From: Palsa-504 sp963769715
GTDB lineage: Bacteria; Actinomycetota; Actinomycetes; Streptosporangiales; Streptosporangiaceae
Direction: 5' to 3'
DNA: 64,000 bases
NCBI GenBank assembly: GCA_963769715.1
Contig: CAVYNE010000025.1
Span: forward strand, 186,001 to 250,000
Shown here: positions 52,288-59,583 of the stretch, in pieces
Layout: every line of letters begins with the position of its first letter
Position numbering within the stretch: position 1 is the first letter of the stretch
Position numbers and translations under genes: made by a program
Notes under the pieces: generated by a model
What the model saw: only the letters and a program-made list of their open reading frames with translations
Told to the model about the DNA's origin: nothing
Databases searched by the model: none

Positions 52288-54402
52288 GTGGCTGCGTCAC
52301 GAGCAAAAGAAAATCATGAAGCCGAACGATCCAGCGATGACCCCGTCCTAACCGCTGAACGCGACCAACTGGGGCGCTCGCGCGAGTTCCTCCGGCTGAT
52401 GCGCGAAGACGTACTCTCGCTGCGGGCCATGGGCGGGGACCCGGTCTCCGAGGAGTACCTCAAGGCCGACCTGTACCACCGGGCCGAAGCCCTCCAAGAC
52501 ATCCCCGACACCCCGCTGTTCTTCGGCCGTCTCGACTATGCCAGCCTGCCAGAGGAAAACGAAGACGGCATCGCGGGGCACAGCTTTCACATCGGCCGCA
52601 GGCACGTGCACGCGCCGGACGGCACGCCCGCCGTGATCGACTGGCGGGCGCCGGTGTCCAGGCCGTTCTACCGGGCCAGCGCCGCGGACCCGATGAACCT
52701 CGCGCTGCGCCGGCGGTTCGGGTTCTCCGGCGGCGAGCTGACTGCCTACGAGGATGAGCTCTTCGCTGCGGAGGCAGGCGGCGGGGCCGGGGCTCACAGC
52801 CCGGGCCGTTCGGTCCATAGACCCCGAACCGGGCCGAGCCAGATCCTCATCGACGAGATCGAGCGGCCGCGGTCGGGGCCCATGCGGGACATCGTCGCGA
52901 CCATCCAGCCTGACCAGGATGACATCGTCCGCGCCGGCGCCGACCAGACGGTCTGCGTGCAGGGCGCGCCTGGCACCGGGAAGACCGCCGTCGGGCTGCA
53001 CCGGGTCGCGTACCTGCTGTACGCGTACAAGGAGCAGGTCCGGCGGCGCGGGGTGGTCATGGTCGGGCCGAACCGGGCCTTCTTGTCCTACATCCGCAAC
53101 GTCCTGCCCGCGCTCGGCGAGCTCGACGTCACCCAGACCACCGTCGGCGAGCTGGTCGGCGGGCATTCTGGGGCGGTCCCTGTCCGCGGGACCGACGGCG
53201 AGGGGGCCGCGGTCGTCAAGGGCGACGCGCGGATGGCGGAGGTGCTGCGGCGGGCGCTATGGGCGTCGGTCCGGACGCCGGACGCGGCGGTGGTGCTGCC
53301 GCGTGGCTCGCGGCGCTGGCGGGTGGCCGCTTGGGAGCTCGAGGAGCTGGTGCATGAGCTGCGGCACCGGGGGGTGCGGTACGGCGCGGCCCGCGAGCTG
53401 CTCGAGCACCGGATCGCGCACGTGATCCTGACCCAGATGGAGGCGGCGGGGGAGGCCTGCGACGACCGCACGCACGAGACGGTCCGGCGCTCCCGGCCGG
53501 TGCGCGCCGCGGTGGACGCGATGTGGCCGAAGGTGGATCCGGTGCGGCTGGTGTTCGGGCTGCTGTCGTCGGCGCCGGCCCTGGCGCAGGCGGCCGAGGG
53601 CGTGCTGACCGCCGCCGAGCAGGCCGCGATCGTGTGGCCGGCGGCACCGCGCGGGCCTGGCTCAGCCCGCTGGTCCGCGGCCGACATGGTGCTCATCGAC
53701 GAGGCGCGCGACCTGATCACGCGGACGCCCAGCCTGGCCCACGTGGTGGTGGATGAGGCCCAGGACCTGTCCCCGATGGAGTGCCGGGCGCTCGGCCGCC
53801 GGTGTTCCACCGGCGCGGCCACCGTGCTCGGCGATCTGGCCCAGGGCACCACGCCGTGGGCGGCGCCGTCCTGGGAGTCGCTGCTGGCCAACCTGGGCAA
53901 GCCGGAGGTCGGCGTGCGGGAGCTGTCGGTGGGCTACCGCGTGCCGCGGCAGATCCTGGACTACGCCTCGACGCTGCTCGCGGTCATCGCGCCCGAGCTC
54001 GAGCCGGCCTCCTCGCTGCGGGCCGATCCCGGGTCCCTCGACCTCACCCGCGTGCCCGCCGGGGCGCTGGGCCAGGCCCTGGTCACCGCGTGCCGCCAGG
54101 CCTGCTCCCGGCCCGGTTCGGTCGGCGTCATCGCCGCTGACCCGCAGGTTCCCGCCCTGGGCCGAGCGCTGGAAGCGGCGGGCCTGGAGTACGGCGCGCC
54201 GGGGGCGGACTCGGCGCTCACCTTGGTGCCGGTAACGCTGGCCAAGGGACTTGAATACGATCATGTCGTGGTGGTCGAGCCCGCGCGCATCGCCGGCGCC
54301 GAGACCAGAGGCCTGCAGCGGCTGTACGTGGCGCTCACCCGGGCCGTTTCGCGGCTGACCGTCTTGTATTCTGAGCCGTTGCCCGATCCCCTGCCCGATT
54401 GA
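52288..54402 (+). CDS. HelD/HelR-like superfamily 1 RNA-polymerase-associated ATPase
   Basis: The 704-residue protein has an N-terminal coiled region (EREFL-like RDQLGRSREFLRLMREDV), the FGRLDY and RRHVHAPDGTPAVIDWRAPV motifs, a Q motif (IQPDQDDIVRA), Walker A GAPGTGKT (226-233), Walker B VVDEAQDLSPME and C-terminal LAKGLEYDHVVVVEP with ALTRA. This is the HelD family, which rescues stalled RNA polymerase; the actinobacterial HelR branch protects polymerase from rifamycins. The match to HelR is by length and motifs only. I see no rifamycin-associated palindrome (GGGGCTTGC-type) upstream. Confidence 0.85.
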   Translation: MAASRAKENHEAERSSDDPVLTAERDQLGRSREFLRLMREDVLSLRAMGGDPVSEEYLKADLYHRAEALQDIPDTPLFFGRLDYASLPEENEDGIAGHSFHIGRRHVHAPDGTPAVIDWRAPVSRPFYRASAADPMNLALRRRFGFSGGELTAYEDELFAAEAGGGAGAHSPGRSVHRPRTGPSQILIDEIERPRSGPMRDIVATIQPDQDDIVRAGADQTVCVQGAPGTGKTAVGLHRVAYLLYAYKEQVRRRGVVMVGPNRAFLSYIRNVLPALGELDVTQTTVGELVGGHSGAVPVRGTDGEGAAVVKGDARMAEVLRRALWASVRTPDAAVVLPRGSRRWRVAAWELEELVHELRHRGVRYGAARELLEHRIAHVILTQMEAAGEACDDRTHETVRRSRPVRAAVDAMWPKVDPVRLVFGLLSSAPALAQAAEGVLTAAEQAAIVWPAAPRGPGSARWSAADMVLIDEARDLITRTPSLAHVVVDEAQDLSPMECRALGRRCSTGAATVLGDLAQGTTPWAAPSWESLLANLGKPEVGVRELSVGYRVPRQILDYASTLLAVIAPELEPASSLRADPGSLDLTRVPAGALGQALVTACRQACSRPGSVGVIAADPQVPALGRALEAAGLEYGAPGADSALTLVPVTLAKGLEYDHVVVVEPARIAGAETRGLQRLYVALTRAVSRLTVLYSEPLPDPLPD

Positions 54403-54593
54403 GGGTACGGTTAATGGTCCCTTATTGAACCGATGCCCGGGCTGCTGCGTCTGTCTGGGTAGGGGAGCGCGCGGACTTGCCCGTTAGCTTCCTGAACTGG
54501 GTTTTTCCCGATGTTGATTGCGCGGGCGCCGCTGCGGCGGCATGCTGGATGAGGCGACATTTAGTCCTCGTCTGACTCCTATAAGTTACAACG

Positions 54594-54908
54594 GTGATAA
54601 CGGTGGAAGTCAAAAGGACCGGCGATCCGGACCAGATCCAGACGGTTTATCTGGAGAAGCTAGCCGACGAGCTGTCCCATCGCGGCCTTGAGGCGTGGCT
54701 GATGGCGCCGCCGGGGCGCAGACCCAGCCTGTACGTGGTCAACCCGGCCGCGCGGGCGCTTGAGGAGAACGTCTACGTCGGTTGCGGCCGGGATGGTTTG
54801 TGGTGGTTCTGGTGGTCGTGGGCGGAGCGGATCGCCGTCGCCGACGACGTTGACCTCGCCGCCAGCACGATCGTCCGGGTACTGGCCTCCCTGCTCCGTA
54901 ATGACTGA
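54594..54908 (+). CDS. Small conserved hypothetical protein
   Basis: The 104-residue protein begins MITVEVKRTGDPDQIQTVYL and contains a tryptophan-rich WWFWWSWAERI strand. A VNPAARALEENVYVG segment precedes it. The pattern suggests a small alpha/beta protein. It resembles short uncharacterised actinobacterial proteins but I cannot name a family. The GTG at 54594 or 54603 may be the start. It lies between the helicase and the amidase with a 190-bp gap upstream that holds nothing recognisable. Confidence 0.6.
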   Translation: MITVEVKRTGDPDQIQTVYLEKLADELSHRGLEAWLMAPPGRRPSLYVVNPAARALEENVYVGCGRDGLWWFWWSWAERIAVADDVDLAASTIVRVLASLLRND

Positions 54909-54952
54909 GCCCCGTAATGACTGAGCCCGGTCACGGCTGACTGGCCGCCGGG

Positions 54953-56323
54953 ATGGACCTGTGCGCGACCCCGGCGGTTGAGCTCGCCCGGCTGATCCGG
55001 TCCCGGGAGCTGTCCGCCACCGAATTGCTCACCGCCGTGCTGGCCAGGATCGACGAGGTCAACCCACCGATCAACGCGATCGTCACGCTCGCCGCCGAGC
55101 AGGCCTTCGCCGTGGCGGCCGGGCTCGACACGCAGGCGGTCCGCGGCTCGTTCGCCGGCCCGTTGCACGGACTGCCGATCGCGGTGAAGGACCTGGCCGA
55201 GACGGCGGGGATCAGGACCACCTTCGGCTCGCCGATCTTCGCTTCCTTCGTGCCGTCGTTCGACGCGCCGCACGTGGCCCGGCTCAAGCAGGCCGGCGCG
55301 GTGGTGATCGGGAAGACCAACACCCCGGAGTTCGGCGCGGGATCGCAGACGTTCAACCCGGTGTTCGGACCCACCCGCAATCCGTACGACACCCGGCTGA
55401 CCGCTGGCGGCAGCAGCGGCGGCGCCGCCGCGGCCGTCGCCGCCGGGATGATCCCGTTCGCGGACGGCTCCGACCTGGCGGCCAGCGTGCGGAACCCGGC
55501 GGCCTTCTGCGGGCTGGTGGGCCTGCGGACCACGCCCGGGCTGGTGCCCGCGGACGTGCTCGACCCGCTGGCCGTGGTCGGGCCCATCGCCCGCACCGCG
55601 CCGGACGCCGCGCTGCTGCTGGCCGGGATGTGCGGATCGGATCCCGGGCTGCCGCTGGCGCGCCCCGATCGCGCCGGTGACTTCCTGGCCCTGCGGCCGG
55701 CGCCGCTACCCGGCCTGCGGGTGGCGTGGACCTTCGACCTGGGTGACCTGCCGGTGCAGCCCGAGGTCCGCGGTGTGCTCGCGGCGCAGCGCGGGTCGCT
55801 GGAGGGCGCCGGGTGCGCGGTGACGGACGCCGCGCCCGCCCTGTCCGACGCGGACGAGGTCTTTGCGGTCCTGCGGGCCGCGCTGATGGCCGGGATGGCG
55901 CCGCTGCTGCGCGCCCATCGCGAGCAGATCAAGGCCACCCTGGCCTGGAACATCGAGAAGGGCATCGCGCTGACCGGCGAGCAGATCGCCGCGGCGCGGG
56001 CCCGCCACGCCGAGATCTTCGGCCGGGTCAGGTCCTTCCTGGCCGACGGGCCGTACGACGTGCTCGCGCTGCCCACCGTGCAGGTGGTGCCGTTCGGTGT
56101 CGAACAGGAGTGGGTGAGCCAGATCAACGGCGAGCCGATGGCCACCTACATCGACTGGATGCGCTCCTGCTCCCGGATCACGGTCAGCGCGCACCCCGCC
56201 GTCTCGGTGCCGGCCGGCCTGACCGATTCCGGGCTGCCCGTCGGCCTCCAGTTGGTGGGCCGCTACGGCGCCGACCGGCAGCTGCTCGAGATAGCGGCCG
56301 CGATCATGGCGCTGGCTGGGTGA
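54953..56323 (+). CDS. Amidase signature family hydrolase
   Basis: The 456-residue protein has the Ser-cisSer-Lys triad: Lys79 (GLPIAVKD), Ser154/Ser155 (TAGGSSGGAAA) and the nucleophile Ser178 (ASVRNPA). It hydrolyses carboxamides. The usual GSDxGGS before the nucleophile reads GSDLAAS, so two glycines near the oxyanion hole are alanines, which may affect activity. It is not the GatA of tRNA amidation on context. It converges with the DUF4439 gene and overlaps it by 20 bp. Confidence 0.87.
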   Translation: MDLCATPAVELARLIRSRELSATELLTAVLARIDEVNPPINAIVTLAAEQAFAVAAGLDTQAVRGSFAGPLHGLPIAVKDLAETAGIRTTFGSPIFASFVPSFDAPHVARLKQAGAVVIGKTNTPEFGAGSQTFNPVFGPTRNPYDTRLTAGGSSGGAAAAVAAGMIPFADGSDLAASVRNPAAFCGLVGLRTTPGLVPADVLDPLAVVGPIARTAPDAALLLAGMCGSDPGLPLARPDRAGDFLALRPAPLPGLRVAWTFDLGDLPVQPEVRGVLAAQRGSLEGAGCAVTDAAPALSDADEVFAVLRAALMAGMAPLLRAHREQIKATLAWNIEKGIALTGEQIAAARARHAEIFGRVRSFLADGPYDVLALPTVQVVPFGVEQEWVSQINGEPMATYIDWMRSCSRITVSAHPAVSVPAGLTDSGLPVGLQLVGRYGADRQLLEIAAAIMALAG

Positions 56324-56732
56324 GGCCGGGGAAGGCCTGGGTGCTGCCGCGCCAGAACGCCGCGCGCTGCGCCGCGACCTGCATGGCCAGCGCGCCGAAA
56401 CGCCGGAGCCGCTGGTCGCTGACCGCGACGAGGCCGAGGTAAGCCCGGGTCACGCCGTCTTCGAGGTAGGCCGCGAGCGCCGTCGCGCTGGTCGCGTCGT
56501 GCACGCGGAAGGGAAGCTGGTAGAAGGCCTGCGCGGCGGTCGGCGTCGCGCCCAGCCGCCGGATCATCGCGGCCAGCATGTCGCGGGCCTCGTTGTGGCT
56601 GGTCCAGTCCTGCTCGGCCGCGGCCAGGCTGCTCCCGGTCAGGTGGGCGCCCGCCACCCCGTAGCCGAAGATGGCCGCGTTCTCGGCCGCCAGCACGGCC
56701 TGCAGCGCGGAAACTGCTGTGGTCGCCGTCAC
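56304..56732 (-). CDS. DUF4439 ferritin-like protein
   Basis: The 142-residue protein is helical, with conserved LQAVLAAENAAIFGYGVAGA and TSHNEARDMLAAMIRRLGA, the ferritin-like DUF4439 pattern with Glu and His residues that could bind metal. It is next to a second ferritin-like lipoprotein gene, and in mycobacteria the same pair lies between proS and rimP. The start is a GTG at 56732. The role is unknown. Confidence 0.87.
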   Translation of the reverse strand: MTATTAVSALQAVLAAENAAIFGYGVAGAHLTGSSLAAAEQDWTSHNEARDMLAAMIRRLGATPTAAQAFYQLPFRVHDATSATALAAYLEDGVTRAYLGLVAVSDQRLRRFGALAMQVAAQRAAFWRGSTQAFPGLTQPAP

Positions 56733-56741
56733 TGGCTTGCC

Positions 56742-57320
56742 CTAGCCCAGGCCGTTTTCGGCCAGCACGGTCACGTGCGTGGCGTCGGAGGCGGCGATGC
56801 TCGCGAACAGCTGGGCCAGGGCGGGTTCCACGGTCGCCAGCCGCTGCACCAGGCTGGCCGCCGAGGCGCGCTCGGCCGCGCGCAGCCGGGCGGTGGTGAC
56901 GCGGGCGGGCCCGGTACTGGCCGAACTGCTGGCCGAGCTCGCGGACGGGCCGGTCGTCGGGTCCGTCCGGCGGCCCGCCGGCGTCGCCGGCGTGCCGGGC
57001 GGCTCGATGAGCCTGGCCCGCAGCTGCGCGAGGTGCTGCTCGTGCTGGGCGAGCAGCGCCCGCAGCGTCTGCGACCGGGCATCATGGGGCGCCGTCCCCG
57101 AATCGCCGTTGATGGCCGTCCGGTACAAGTTGATCAGGCTTTCTTCCGCCGCGATAACTGCCTGTAGTGTCAGCACATTGTGGCCGAGGGGTGGGCGGCC
57201 CGCCAGCGGATCGGGGCCTGCGAACAGACTTGAGGACCGGCAGCCGGCGGTGGCAAGCAGCAACGGCAGCGCCGTCGCCGAGGCGAGCAATATGCGGCGC
57301 CTCGGCAGAATGTCGGGCAC
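56742..57320 (-). CDS. Ferritin-like lipoprotein
   Basis: The 192-residue protein has a signal peptide with double arginines (PRRRILLASATALPLLLA) and lipobox TAGC, then helices with LTLQAVIAAEESLINLYRTA and a Ser/Ala-rich loop before a final helical pair. It resembles the Rv2843 type neighbour of rimP. It probably acts at the outer membrane face as a partner of the DUF4439 protein encoded 9 bp downstream. It is divergent from rimP with a 114-bp gap. Confidence 0.8.
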   Translation of the reverse strand: MPDILPRRRILLASATALPLLLATAGCRSSSLFAGPDPLAGRPPLGHNVLTLQAVIAAEESLINLYRTAINGDSGTAPHDARSQTLRALLAQHEQHLAQLRARLIEPPGTPATPAGRRTDPTTGPSASSASSSASTGPARVTTARLRAAERASAASLVQRLATVEPALAQLFASIAASDATHVTVLAENGLG

Positions 57321-57434
57321 ACGGGCAAGCTACCATGTGCGGTTCGGCGGGTCTGGCCCGTCCTATCCGCGAGACGGTCCAACCCCGGATAGGCTAGGTC
57401 CTAATCCCGCAGGTCGTGGACGAGGAGGTTCGTG

Positions 57435-58022
57435 ATGCCAGGAGGGTCGCGTCACGCCCCGAGACCTCGCCAGGTGGTCGCCGGCGGGTCGCCGGAAATG
57501 GGCCGGGACGAGGACAGGATCGCGGACGTCATCCGGCCCGTGATCGCCGCCGCCGGAATGGACCTGGAGGCCGTCCGGGTGAGCGCCGCGGGCAGGCGGC
57601 GATTGCTGCGGGTGGTGGTGGACAGCGACCGGGGGGTGAGCCTGGATGACGCCGCGGCGATCAGCCGTCAGTTGTCCGCCGAGCTCGACACGGTGGCCGT
57701 GATGGGCGACTTCCCCTACACGCTCGAAGTCTCCTCGCCTGGCGTCGACCGCCCGCTGACCGACCCGAGGCACTGGCGGCGCGCGGTGGGACGCCTGGTC
57801 CAGGTCACCGTCATCGACGCCGGGGATTCCGGGGTTTCCGGATCCGCTGGGGTTTCCGGGTCCATCTCCGGCCGGGTCGTCGCGGCCGACTCGGACGGGG
57901 TAACCCTGGACGTCGACGGGACCCGGCGCCGCTTCGGGTACCCAGCGCTGGGCGCCGGCGCCGTCCAGGTGGAGTTCGGGCACCCGCAACCGGAGCTTGG
58001 AGCGACCCGCGATGGACATTGA
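57435..58022 (+). CDS. rimP: Ribosome maturation factor RimP
   Basis: The protein has the RimP N-domain (VIRPVIAAAGMDLEAVRVSA, RLLRVVVDSDRGVSLDDAAA) and the SSPGVDRPL motif before the SH3-like C-domain. It assists 30S assembly. A Gly/Ser/Val repeat (SGVSGSAGVSGS) sits in the C-domain and looks like an expanded loop. GGAGG at 57424-57428 serves the ATG at 57435 or the GTG one codon earlier. It starts the translation operon. Confidence 0.93.
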   Translation: MPGGSRHAPRPRQVVAGGSPEMGRDEDRIADVIRPVIAAAGMDLEAVRVSAAGRRRLLRVVVDSDRGVSLDDAAAISRQLSAELDTVAVMGDFPYTLEVSSPGVDRPLTDPRHWRRAVGRLVQVTVIDAGDSGVSGSAGVSGSISGRVVAADSDGVTLDVDGTRRRFGYPALGAGAVQVEFGHPQPELGATRDGH

Positions 58023-58998
58023 CCTGAACGTGCTACGGAGTCTGGAAAGCGAGAAGGACATCTCGCTCGACCAGGCCATCAAGGCCATCGAGGACGCCCT
58101 GCTCGTCGCCTACCACAAGTCGGAGGGCGCGTCGACGTCGGCGCGCGTCGAGGTGGACAGGAAGAGCGGGCACGTCACCGTGTGGGCCAGCCAGACCGAC
58201 CCGGACGGGACCGTGGGACGGGAGTACGACGACACCCCGGCCGGCTTCGGCCGGATCGCCGCGACCACCGCCCGCCAGGTGATCTTGCAGCGGCTCCGCG
58301 ACGTCGAAGACGAGCTGACCTTCGGCGAGTACGCGGGCCGCGAGGGCGACATCGTGGCCGGAGTGATCCAGCAGGGCAAGGACCCCAGGACAGTGCTGGT
58401 CGACCTGGGCAAGCTCGAGGCGGTGCTGCCGCCCGCCGAGCAGGTGCCCGGCGAGCGTTACGTCCACGGCGAACGGATCCGCTGTTACGTGCTGCACGTG
58501 CGCAAGGGCCACCGCGGGCCTTCGGTTACCCTGTCCCGCACTCACCCGGGCCTGGTGAAGAAGCTGTTCGCCCTGGAGGTGCCCGAGATCGCCGCCGGCG
58601 CGGTGGAGATCGTGGCGATCGCCCGCGAGGCCGGGCACCGCACCAAGATCGCGGTCCGGTCCCATCAGCAGGGTGTCAACGCCAAGGGCGCCTGCATCGG
58701 CCCCATGGGCAGCCGGGTGCGGAACGTGATGAACGAACTGCACGGCGAGAAGATCGACATCGTGGACTACTCCGACGACCCGGCCGGCTTCGTGGCCAAC
58801 GCGCTGTCGCCGGCCCGGGTGACCCGGGTCCACGTGGTGGACGCGGCAGCCAGGGAGGCGCAGGTCATCGTGCCCGATTACCAGCTGTCGCTGGCCATCG
58901 GCAAAGAGGGGCAGAACGCCAGGCTGGCCGCCAGGCTCACCGGCTGGCGCATCGACATCAGGTCCGATGCCGCGGTGGTCCCGTCCGCAGAAGCCTGA
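58012..58998 (+). CDS. nusA: Transcription termination/antitermination factor NusA
   Basis: The 328-residue protein has the NusA N-domain, an S1 domain (GDIVAGVIQQGKDPRTVLVD) and two KH domains (GACIGPMGSRVRNVMNEL, LSLAIGKEGQNARLAARLTG). It lacks the acidic repeats of E. coli NusA, as is normal in actinobacteria. The ATG at 58012 overlaps rimP by 11 bp. Its last ten codons lie in a 30-bp tandem repeat whose first copy carries the stop. Confidence 0.95.
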   Translation: MDIDLNVLRSLESEKDISLDQAIKAIEDALLVAYHKSEGASTSARVEVDRKSGHVTVWASQTDPDGTVGREYDDTPAGFGRIAATTARQVILQRLRDVEDELTFGEYAGREGDIVAGVIQQGKDPRTVLVDLGKLEAVLPPAEQVPGERYVHGERIRCYVLHVRKGHRGPSVTLSRTHPGLVKKLFALEVPEIAAGAVEIVAIAREAGHRTKIAVRSHQQGVNAKGACIGPMGSRVRNVMNELHGEKIDIVDYSDDPAGFVANALSPARVTRVHVVDAAAREAQVIVPDYQLSLAIGKEGQNARLAARLTGWRIDIRSDAAVVPSAEA

Positions 58999-59030
58999 GC
59001 CGCGGTGGTCCCGTCCGCAGAAGCCTGAGC
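58971..59030. repeat. 30-bp tandem duplication across the nusA stop
   Basis: Positions 58971-59000 and 59001-59030 are identical, each ending AAGCCTGAGC. The first copy encodes the C-terminal AAVVPSAEA of NusA and its TGA; the second is untranslated. The repeat unit is a multiple of three but is closed by the first stop, so the protein is unaffected. Confidence 0.95.
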
Positions 59031-59087
59031 CGCGCGGATCTCGCCCGGCCTGCCAGACCTGCGGACACGGTAGACTTGTGTTTTGTC

Positions 59088-59381
59088 ATGGCCACACGAG
59101 CCGAACGGCATGTCCCGGGTATGCCCCCGTTGCGTACCTGTGTAGGCTGCAAGGAGCGTGTGGTCAAGTCCAGCCTGCTTCGCCTCGTAGCGGCTGGGGA
59201 CGCCATCCAGCCCGACCCGCGGGCCCAGTGGCCTGGCCGGGGTGCGTACCTGCATCCCAGCCTGGCGTGCCTGGAACTCGCGCGGCGGCGCCGGGCGTTC
59301 CCCCGGGCCTTGCGCACTGCGGGATCGCTCAGCCTCGAACCACTGGCTGAGTATCTTTGCGGCGCGCAATCCCCGGCATAG
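59088..59381 (+). CDS. ylxR: YlxR-family RNA-binding protein (DUF448)
   Basis: The 97-residue protein has the YlxR motif LRTCVGCKERVVKSSLLRLV followed by GRGAYLHPSLACLELA. YlxR binds RNA and modulates RNase P in Bacillus-type organisms. It lies between nusA and infB, the normal place. A preceding TAGACT/TTGTGT stretch could hold a promoter but this is not firm. Confidence 0.92.
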   Translation: MATRAERHVPGMPPLRTCVGCKERVVKSSLLRLVAAGDAIQPDPRAQWPGRGAYLHPSLACLELARRRRAFPRALRTAGSLSLEPLAEYLCGAQSPA

Positions 59382-59513
59382 CATTACTGGCGGCGGAACA
59401 ACCTGGCTGGGCAGCACGCTATAAAGCGAGTAAGGAACACCTGTCGGAAAGCAGGTCGAGAAGCTGATGAGCGCTCGATGAGCACGCGGCGATGATCACC
59501 ATAGGCTGAGGCC

Positions 59514-59539
59514 GGCCCGGAGCACGCTCTGCCCGGGCC
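59514..59539 (+). other. Hairpin in the infB leader
   Basis: GGCCCGG (59514-59520) pairs with CCGGGCC (59533-59539) across a 12-base loop, 45 bp before infB. No T run follows. It may be a weak attenuator or only GC-rich chance. Confidence 0.3.
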
Positions 59540-59583
59540 GAGGTCCGGTAAAAGGTCCGGGAAACGGGCCGAGAAGGAGCGTA

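Noticed and set aside
52200..52290. Rifamycin-associated element upstream of the HelR-like gene
   Set aside because: No GGGGCTTGC/GCAAGCCCC-type palindrome is present in the short gap or the end of the preceding gene.
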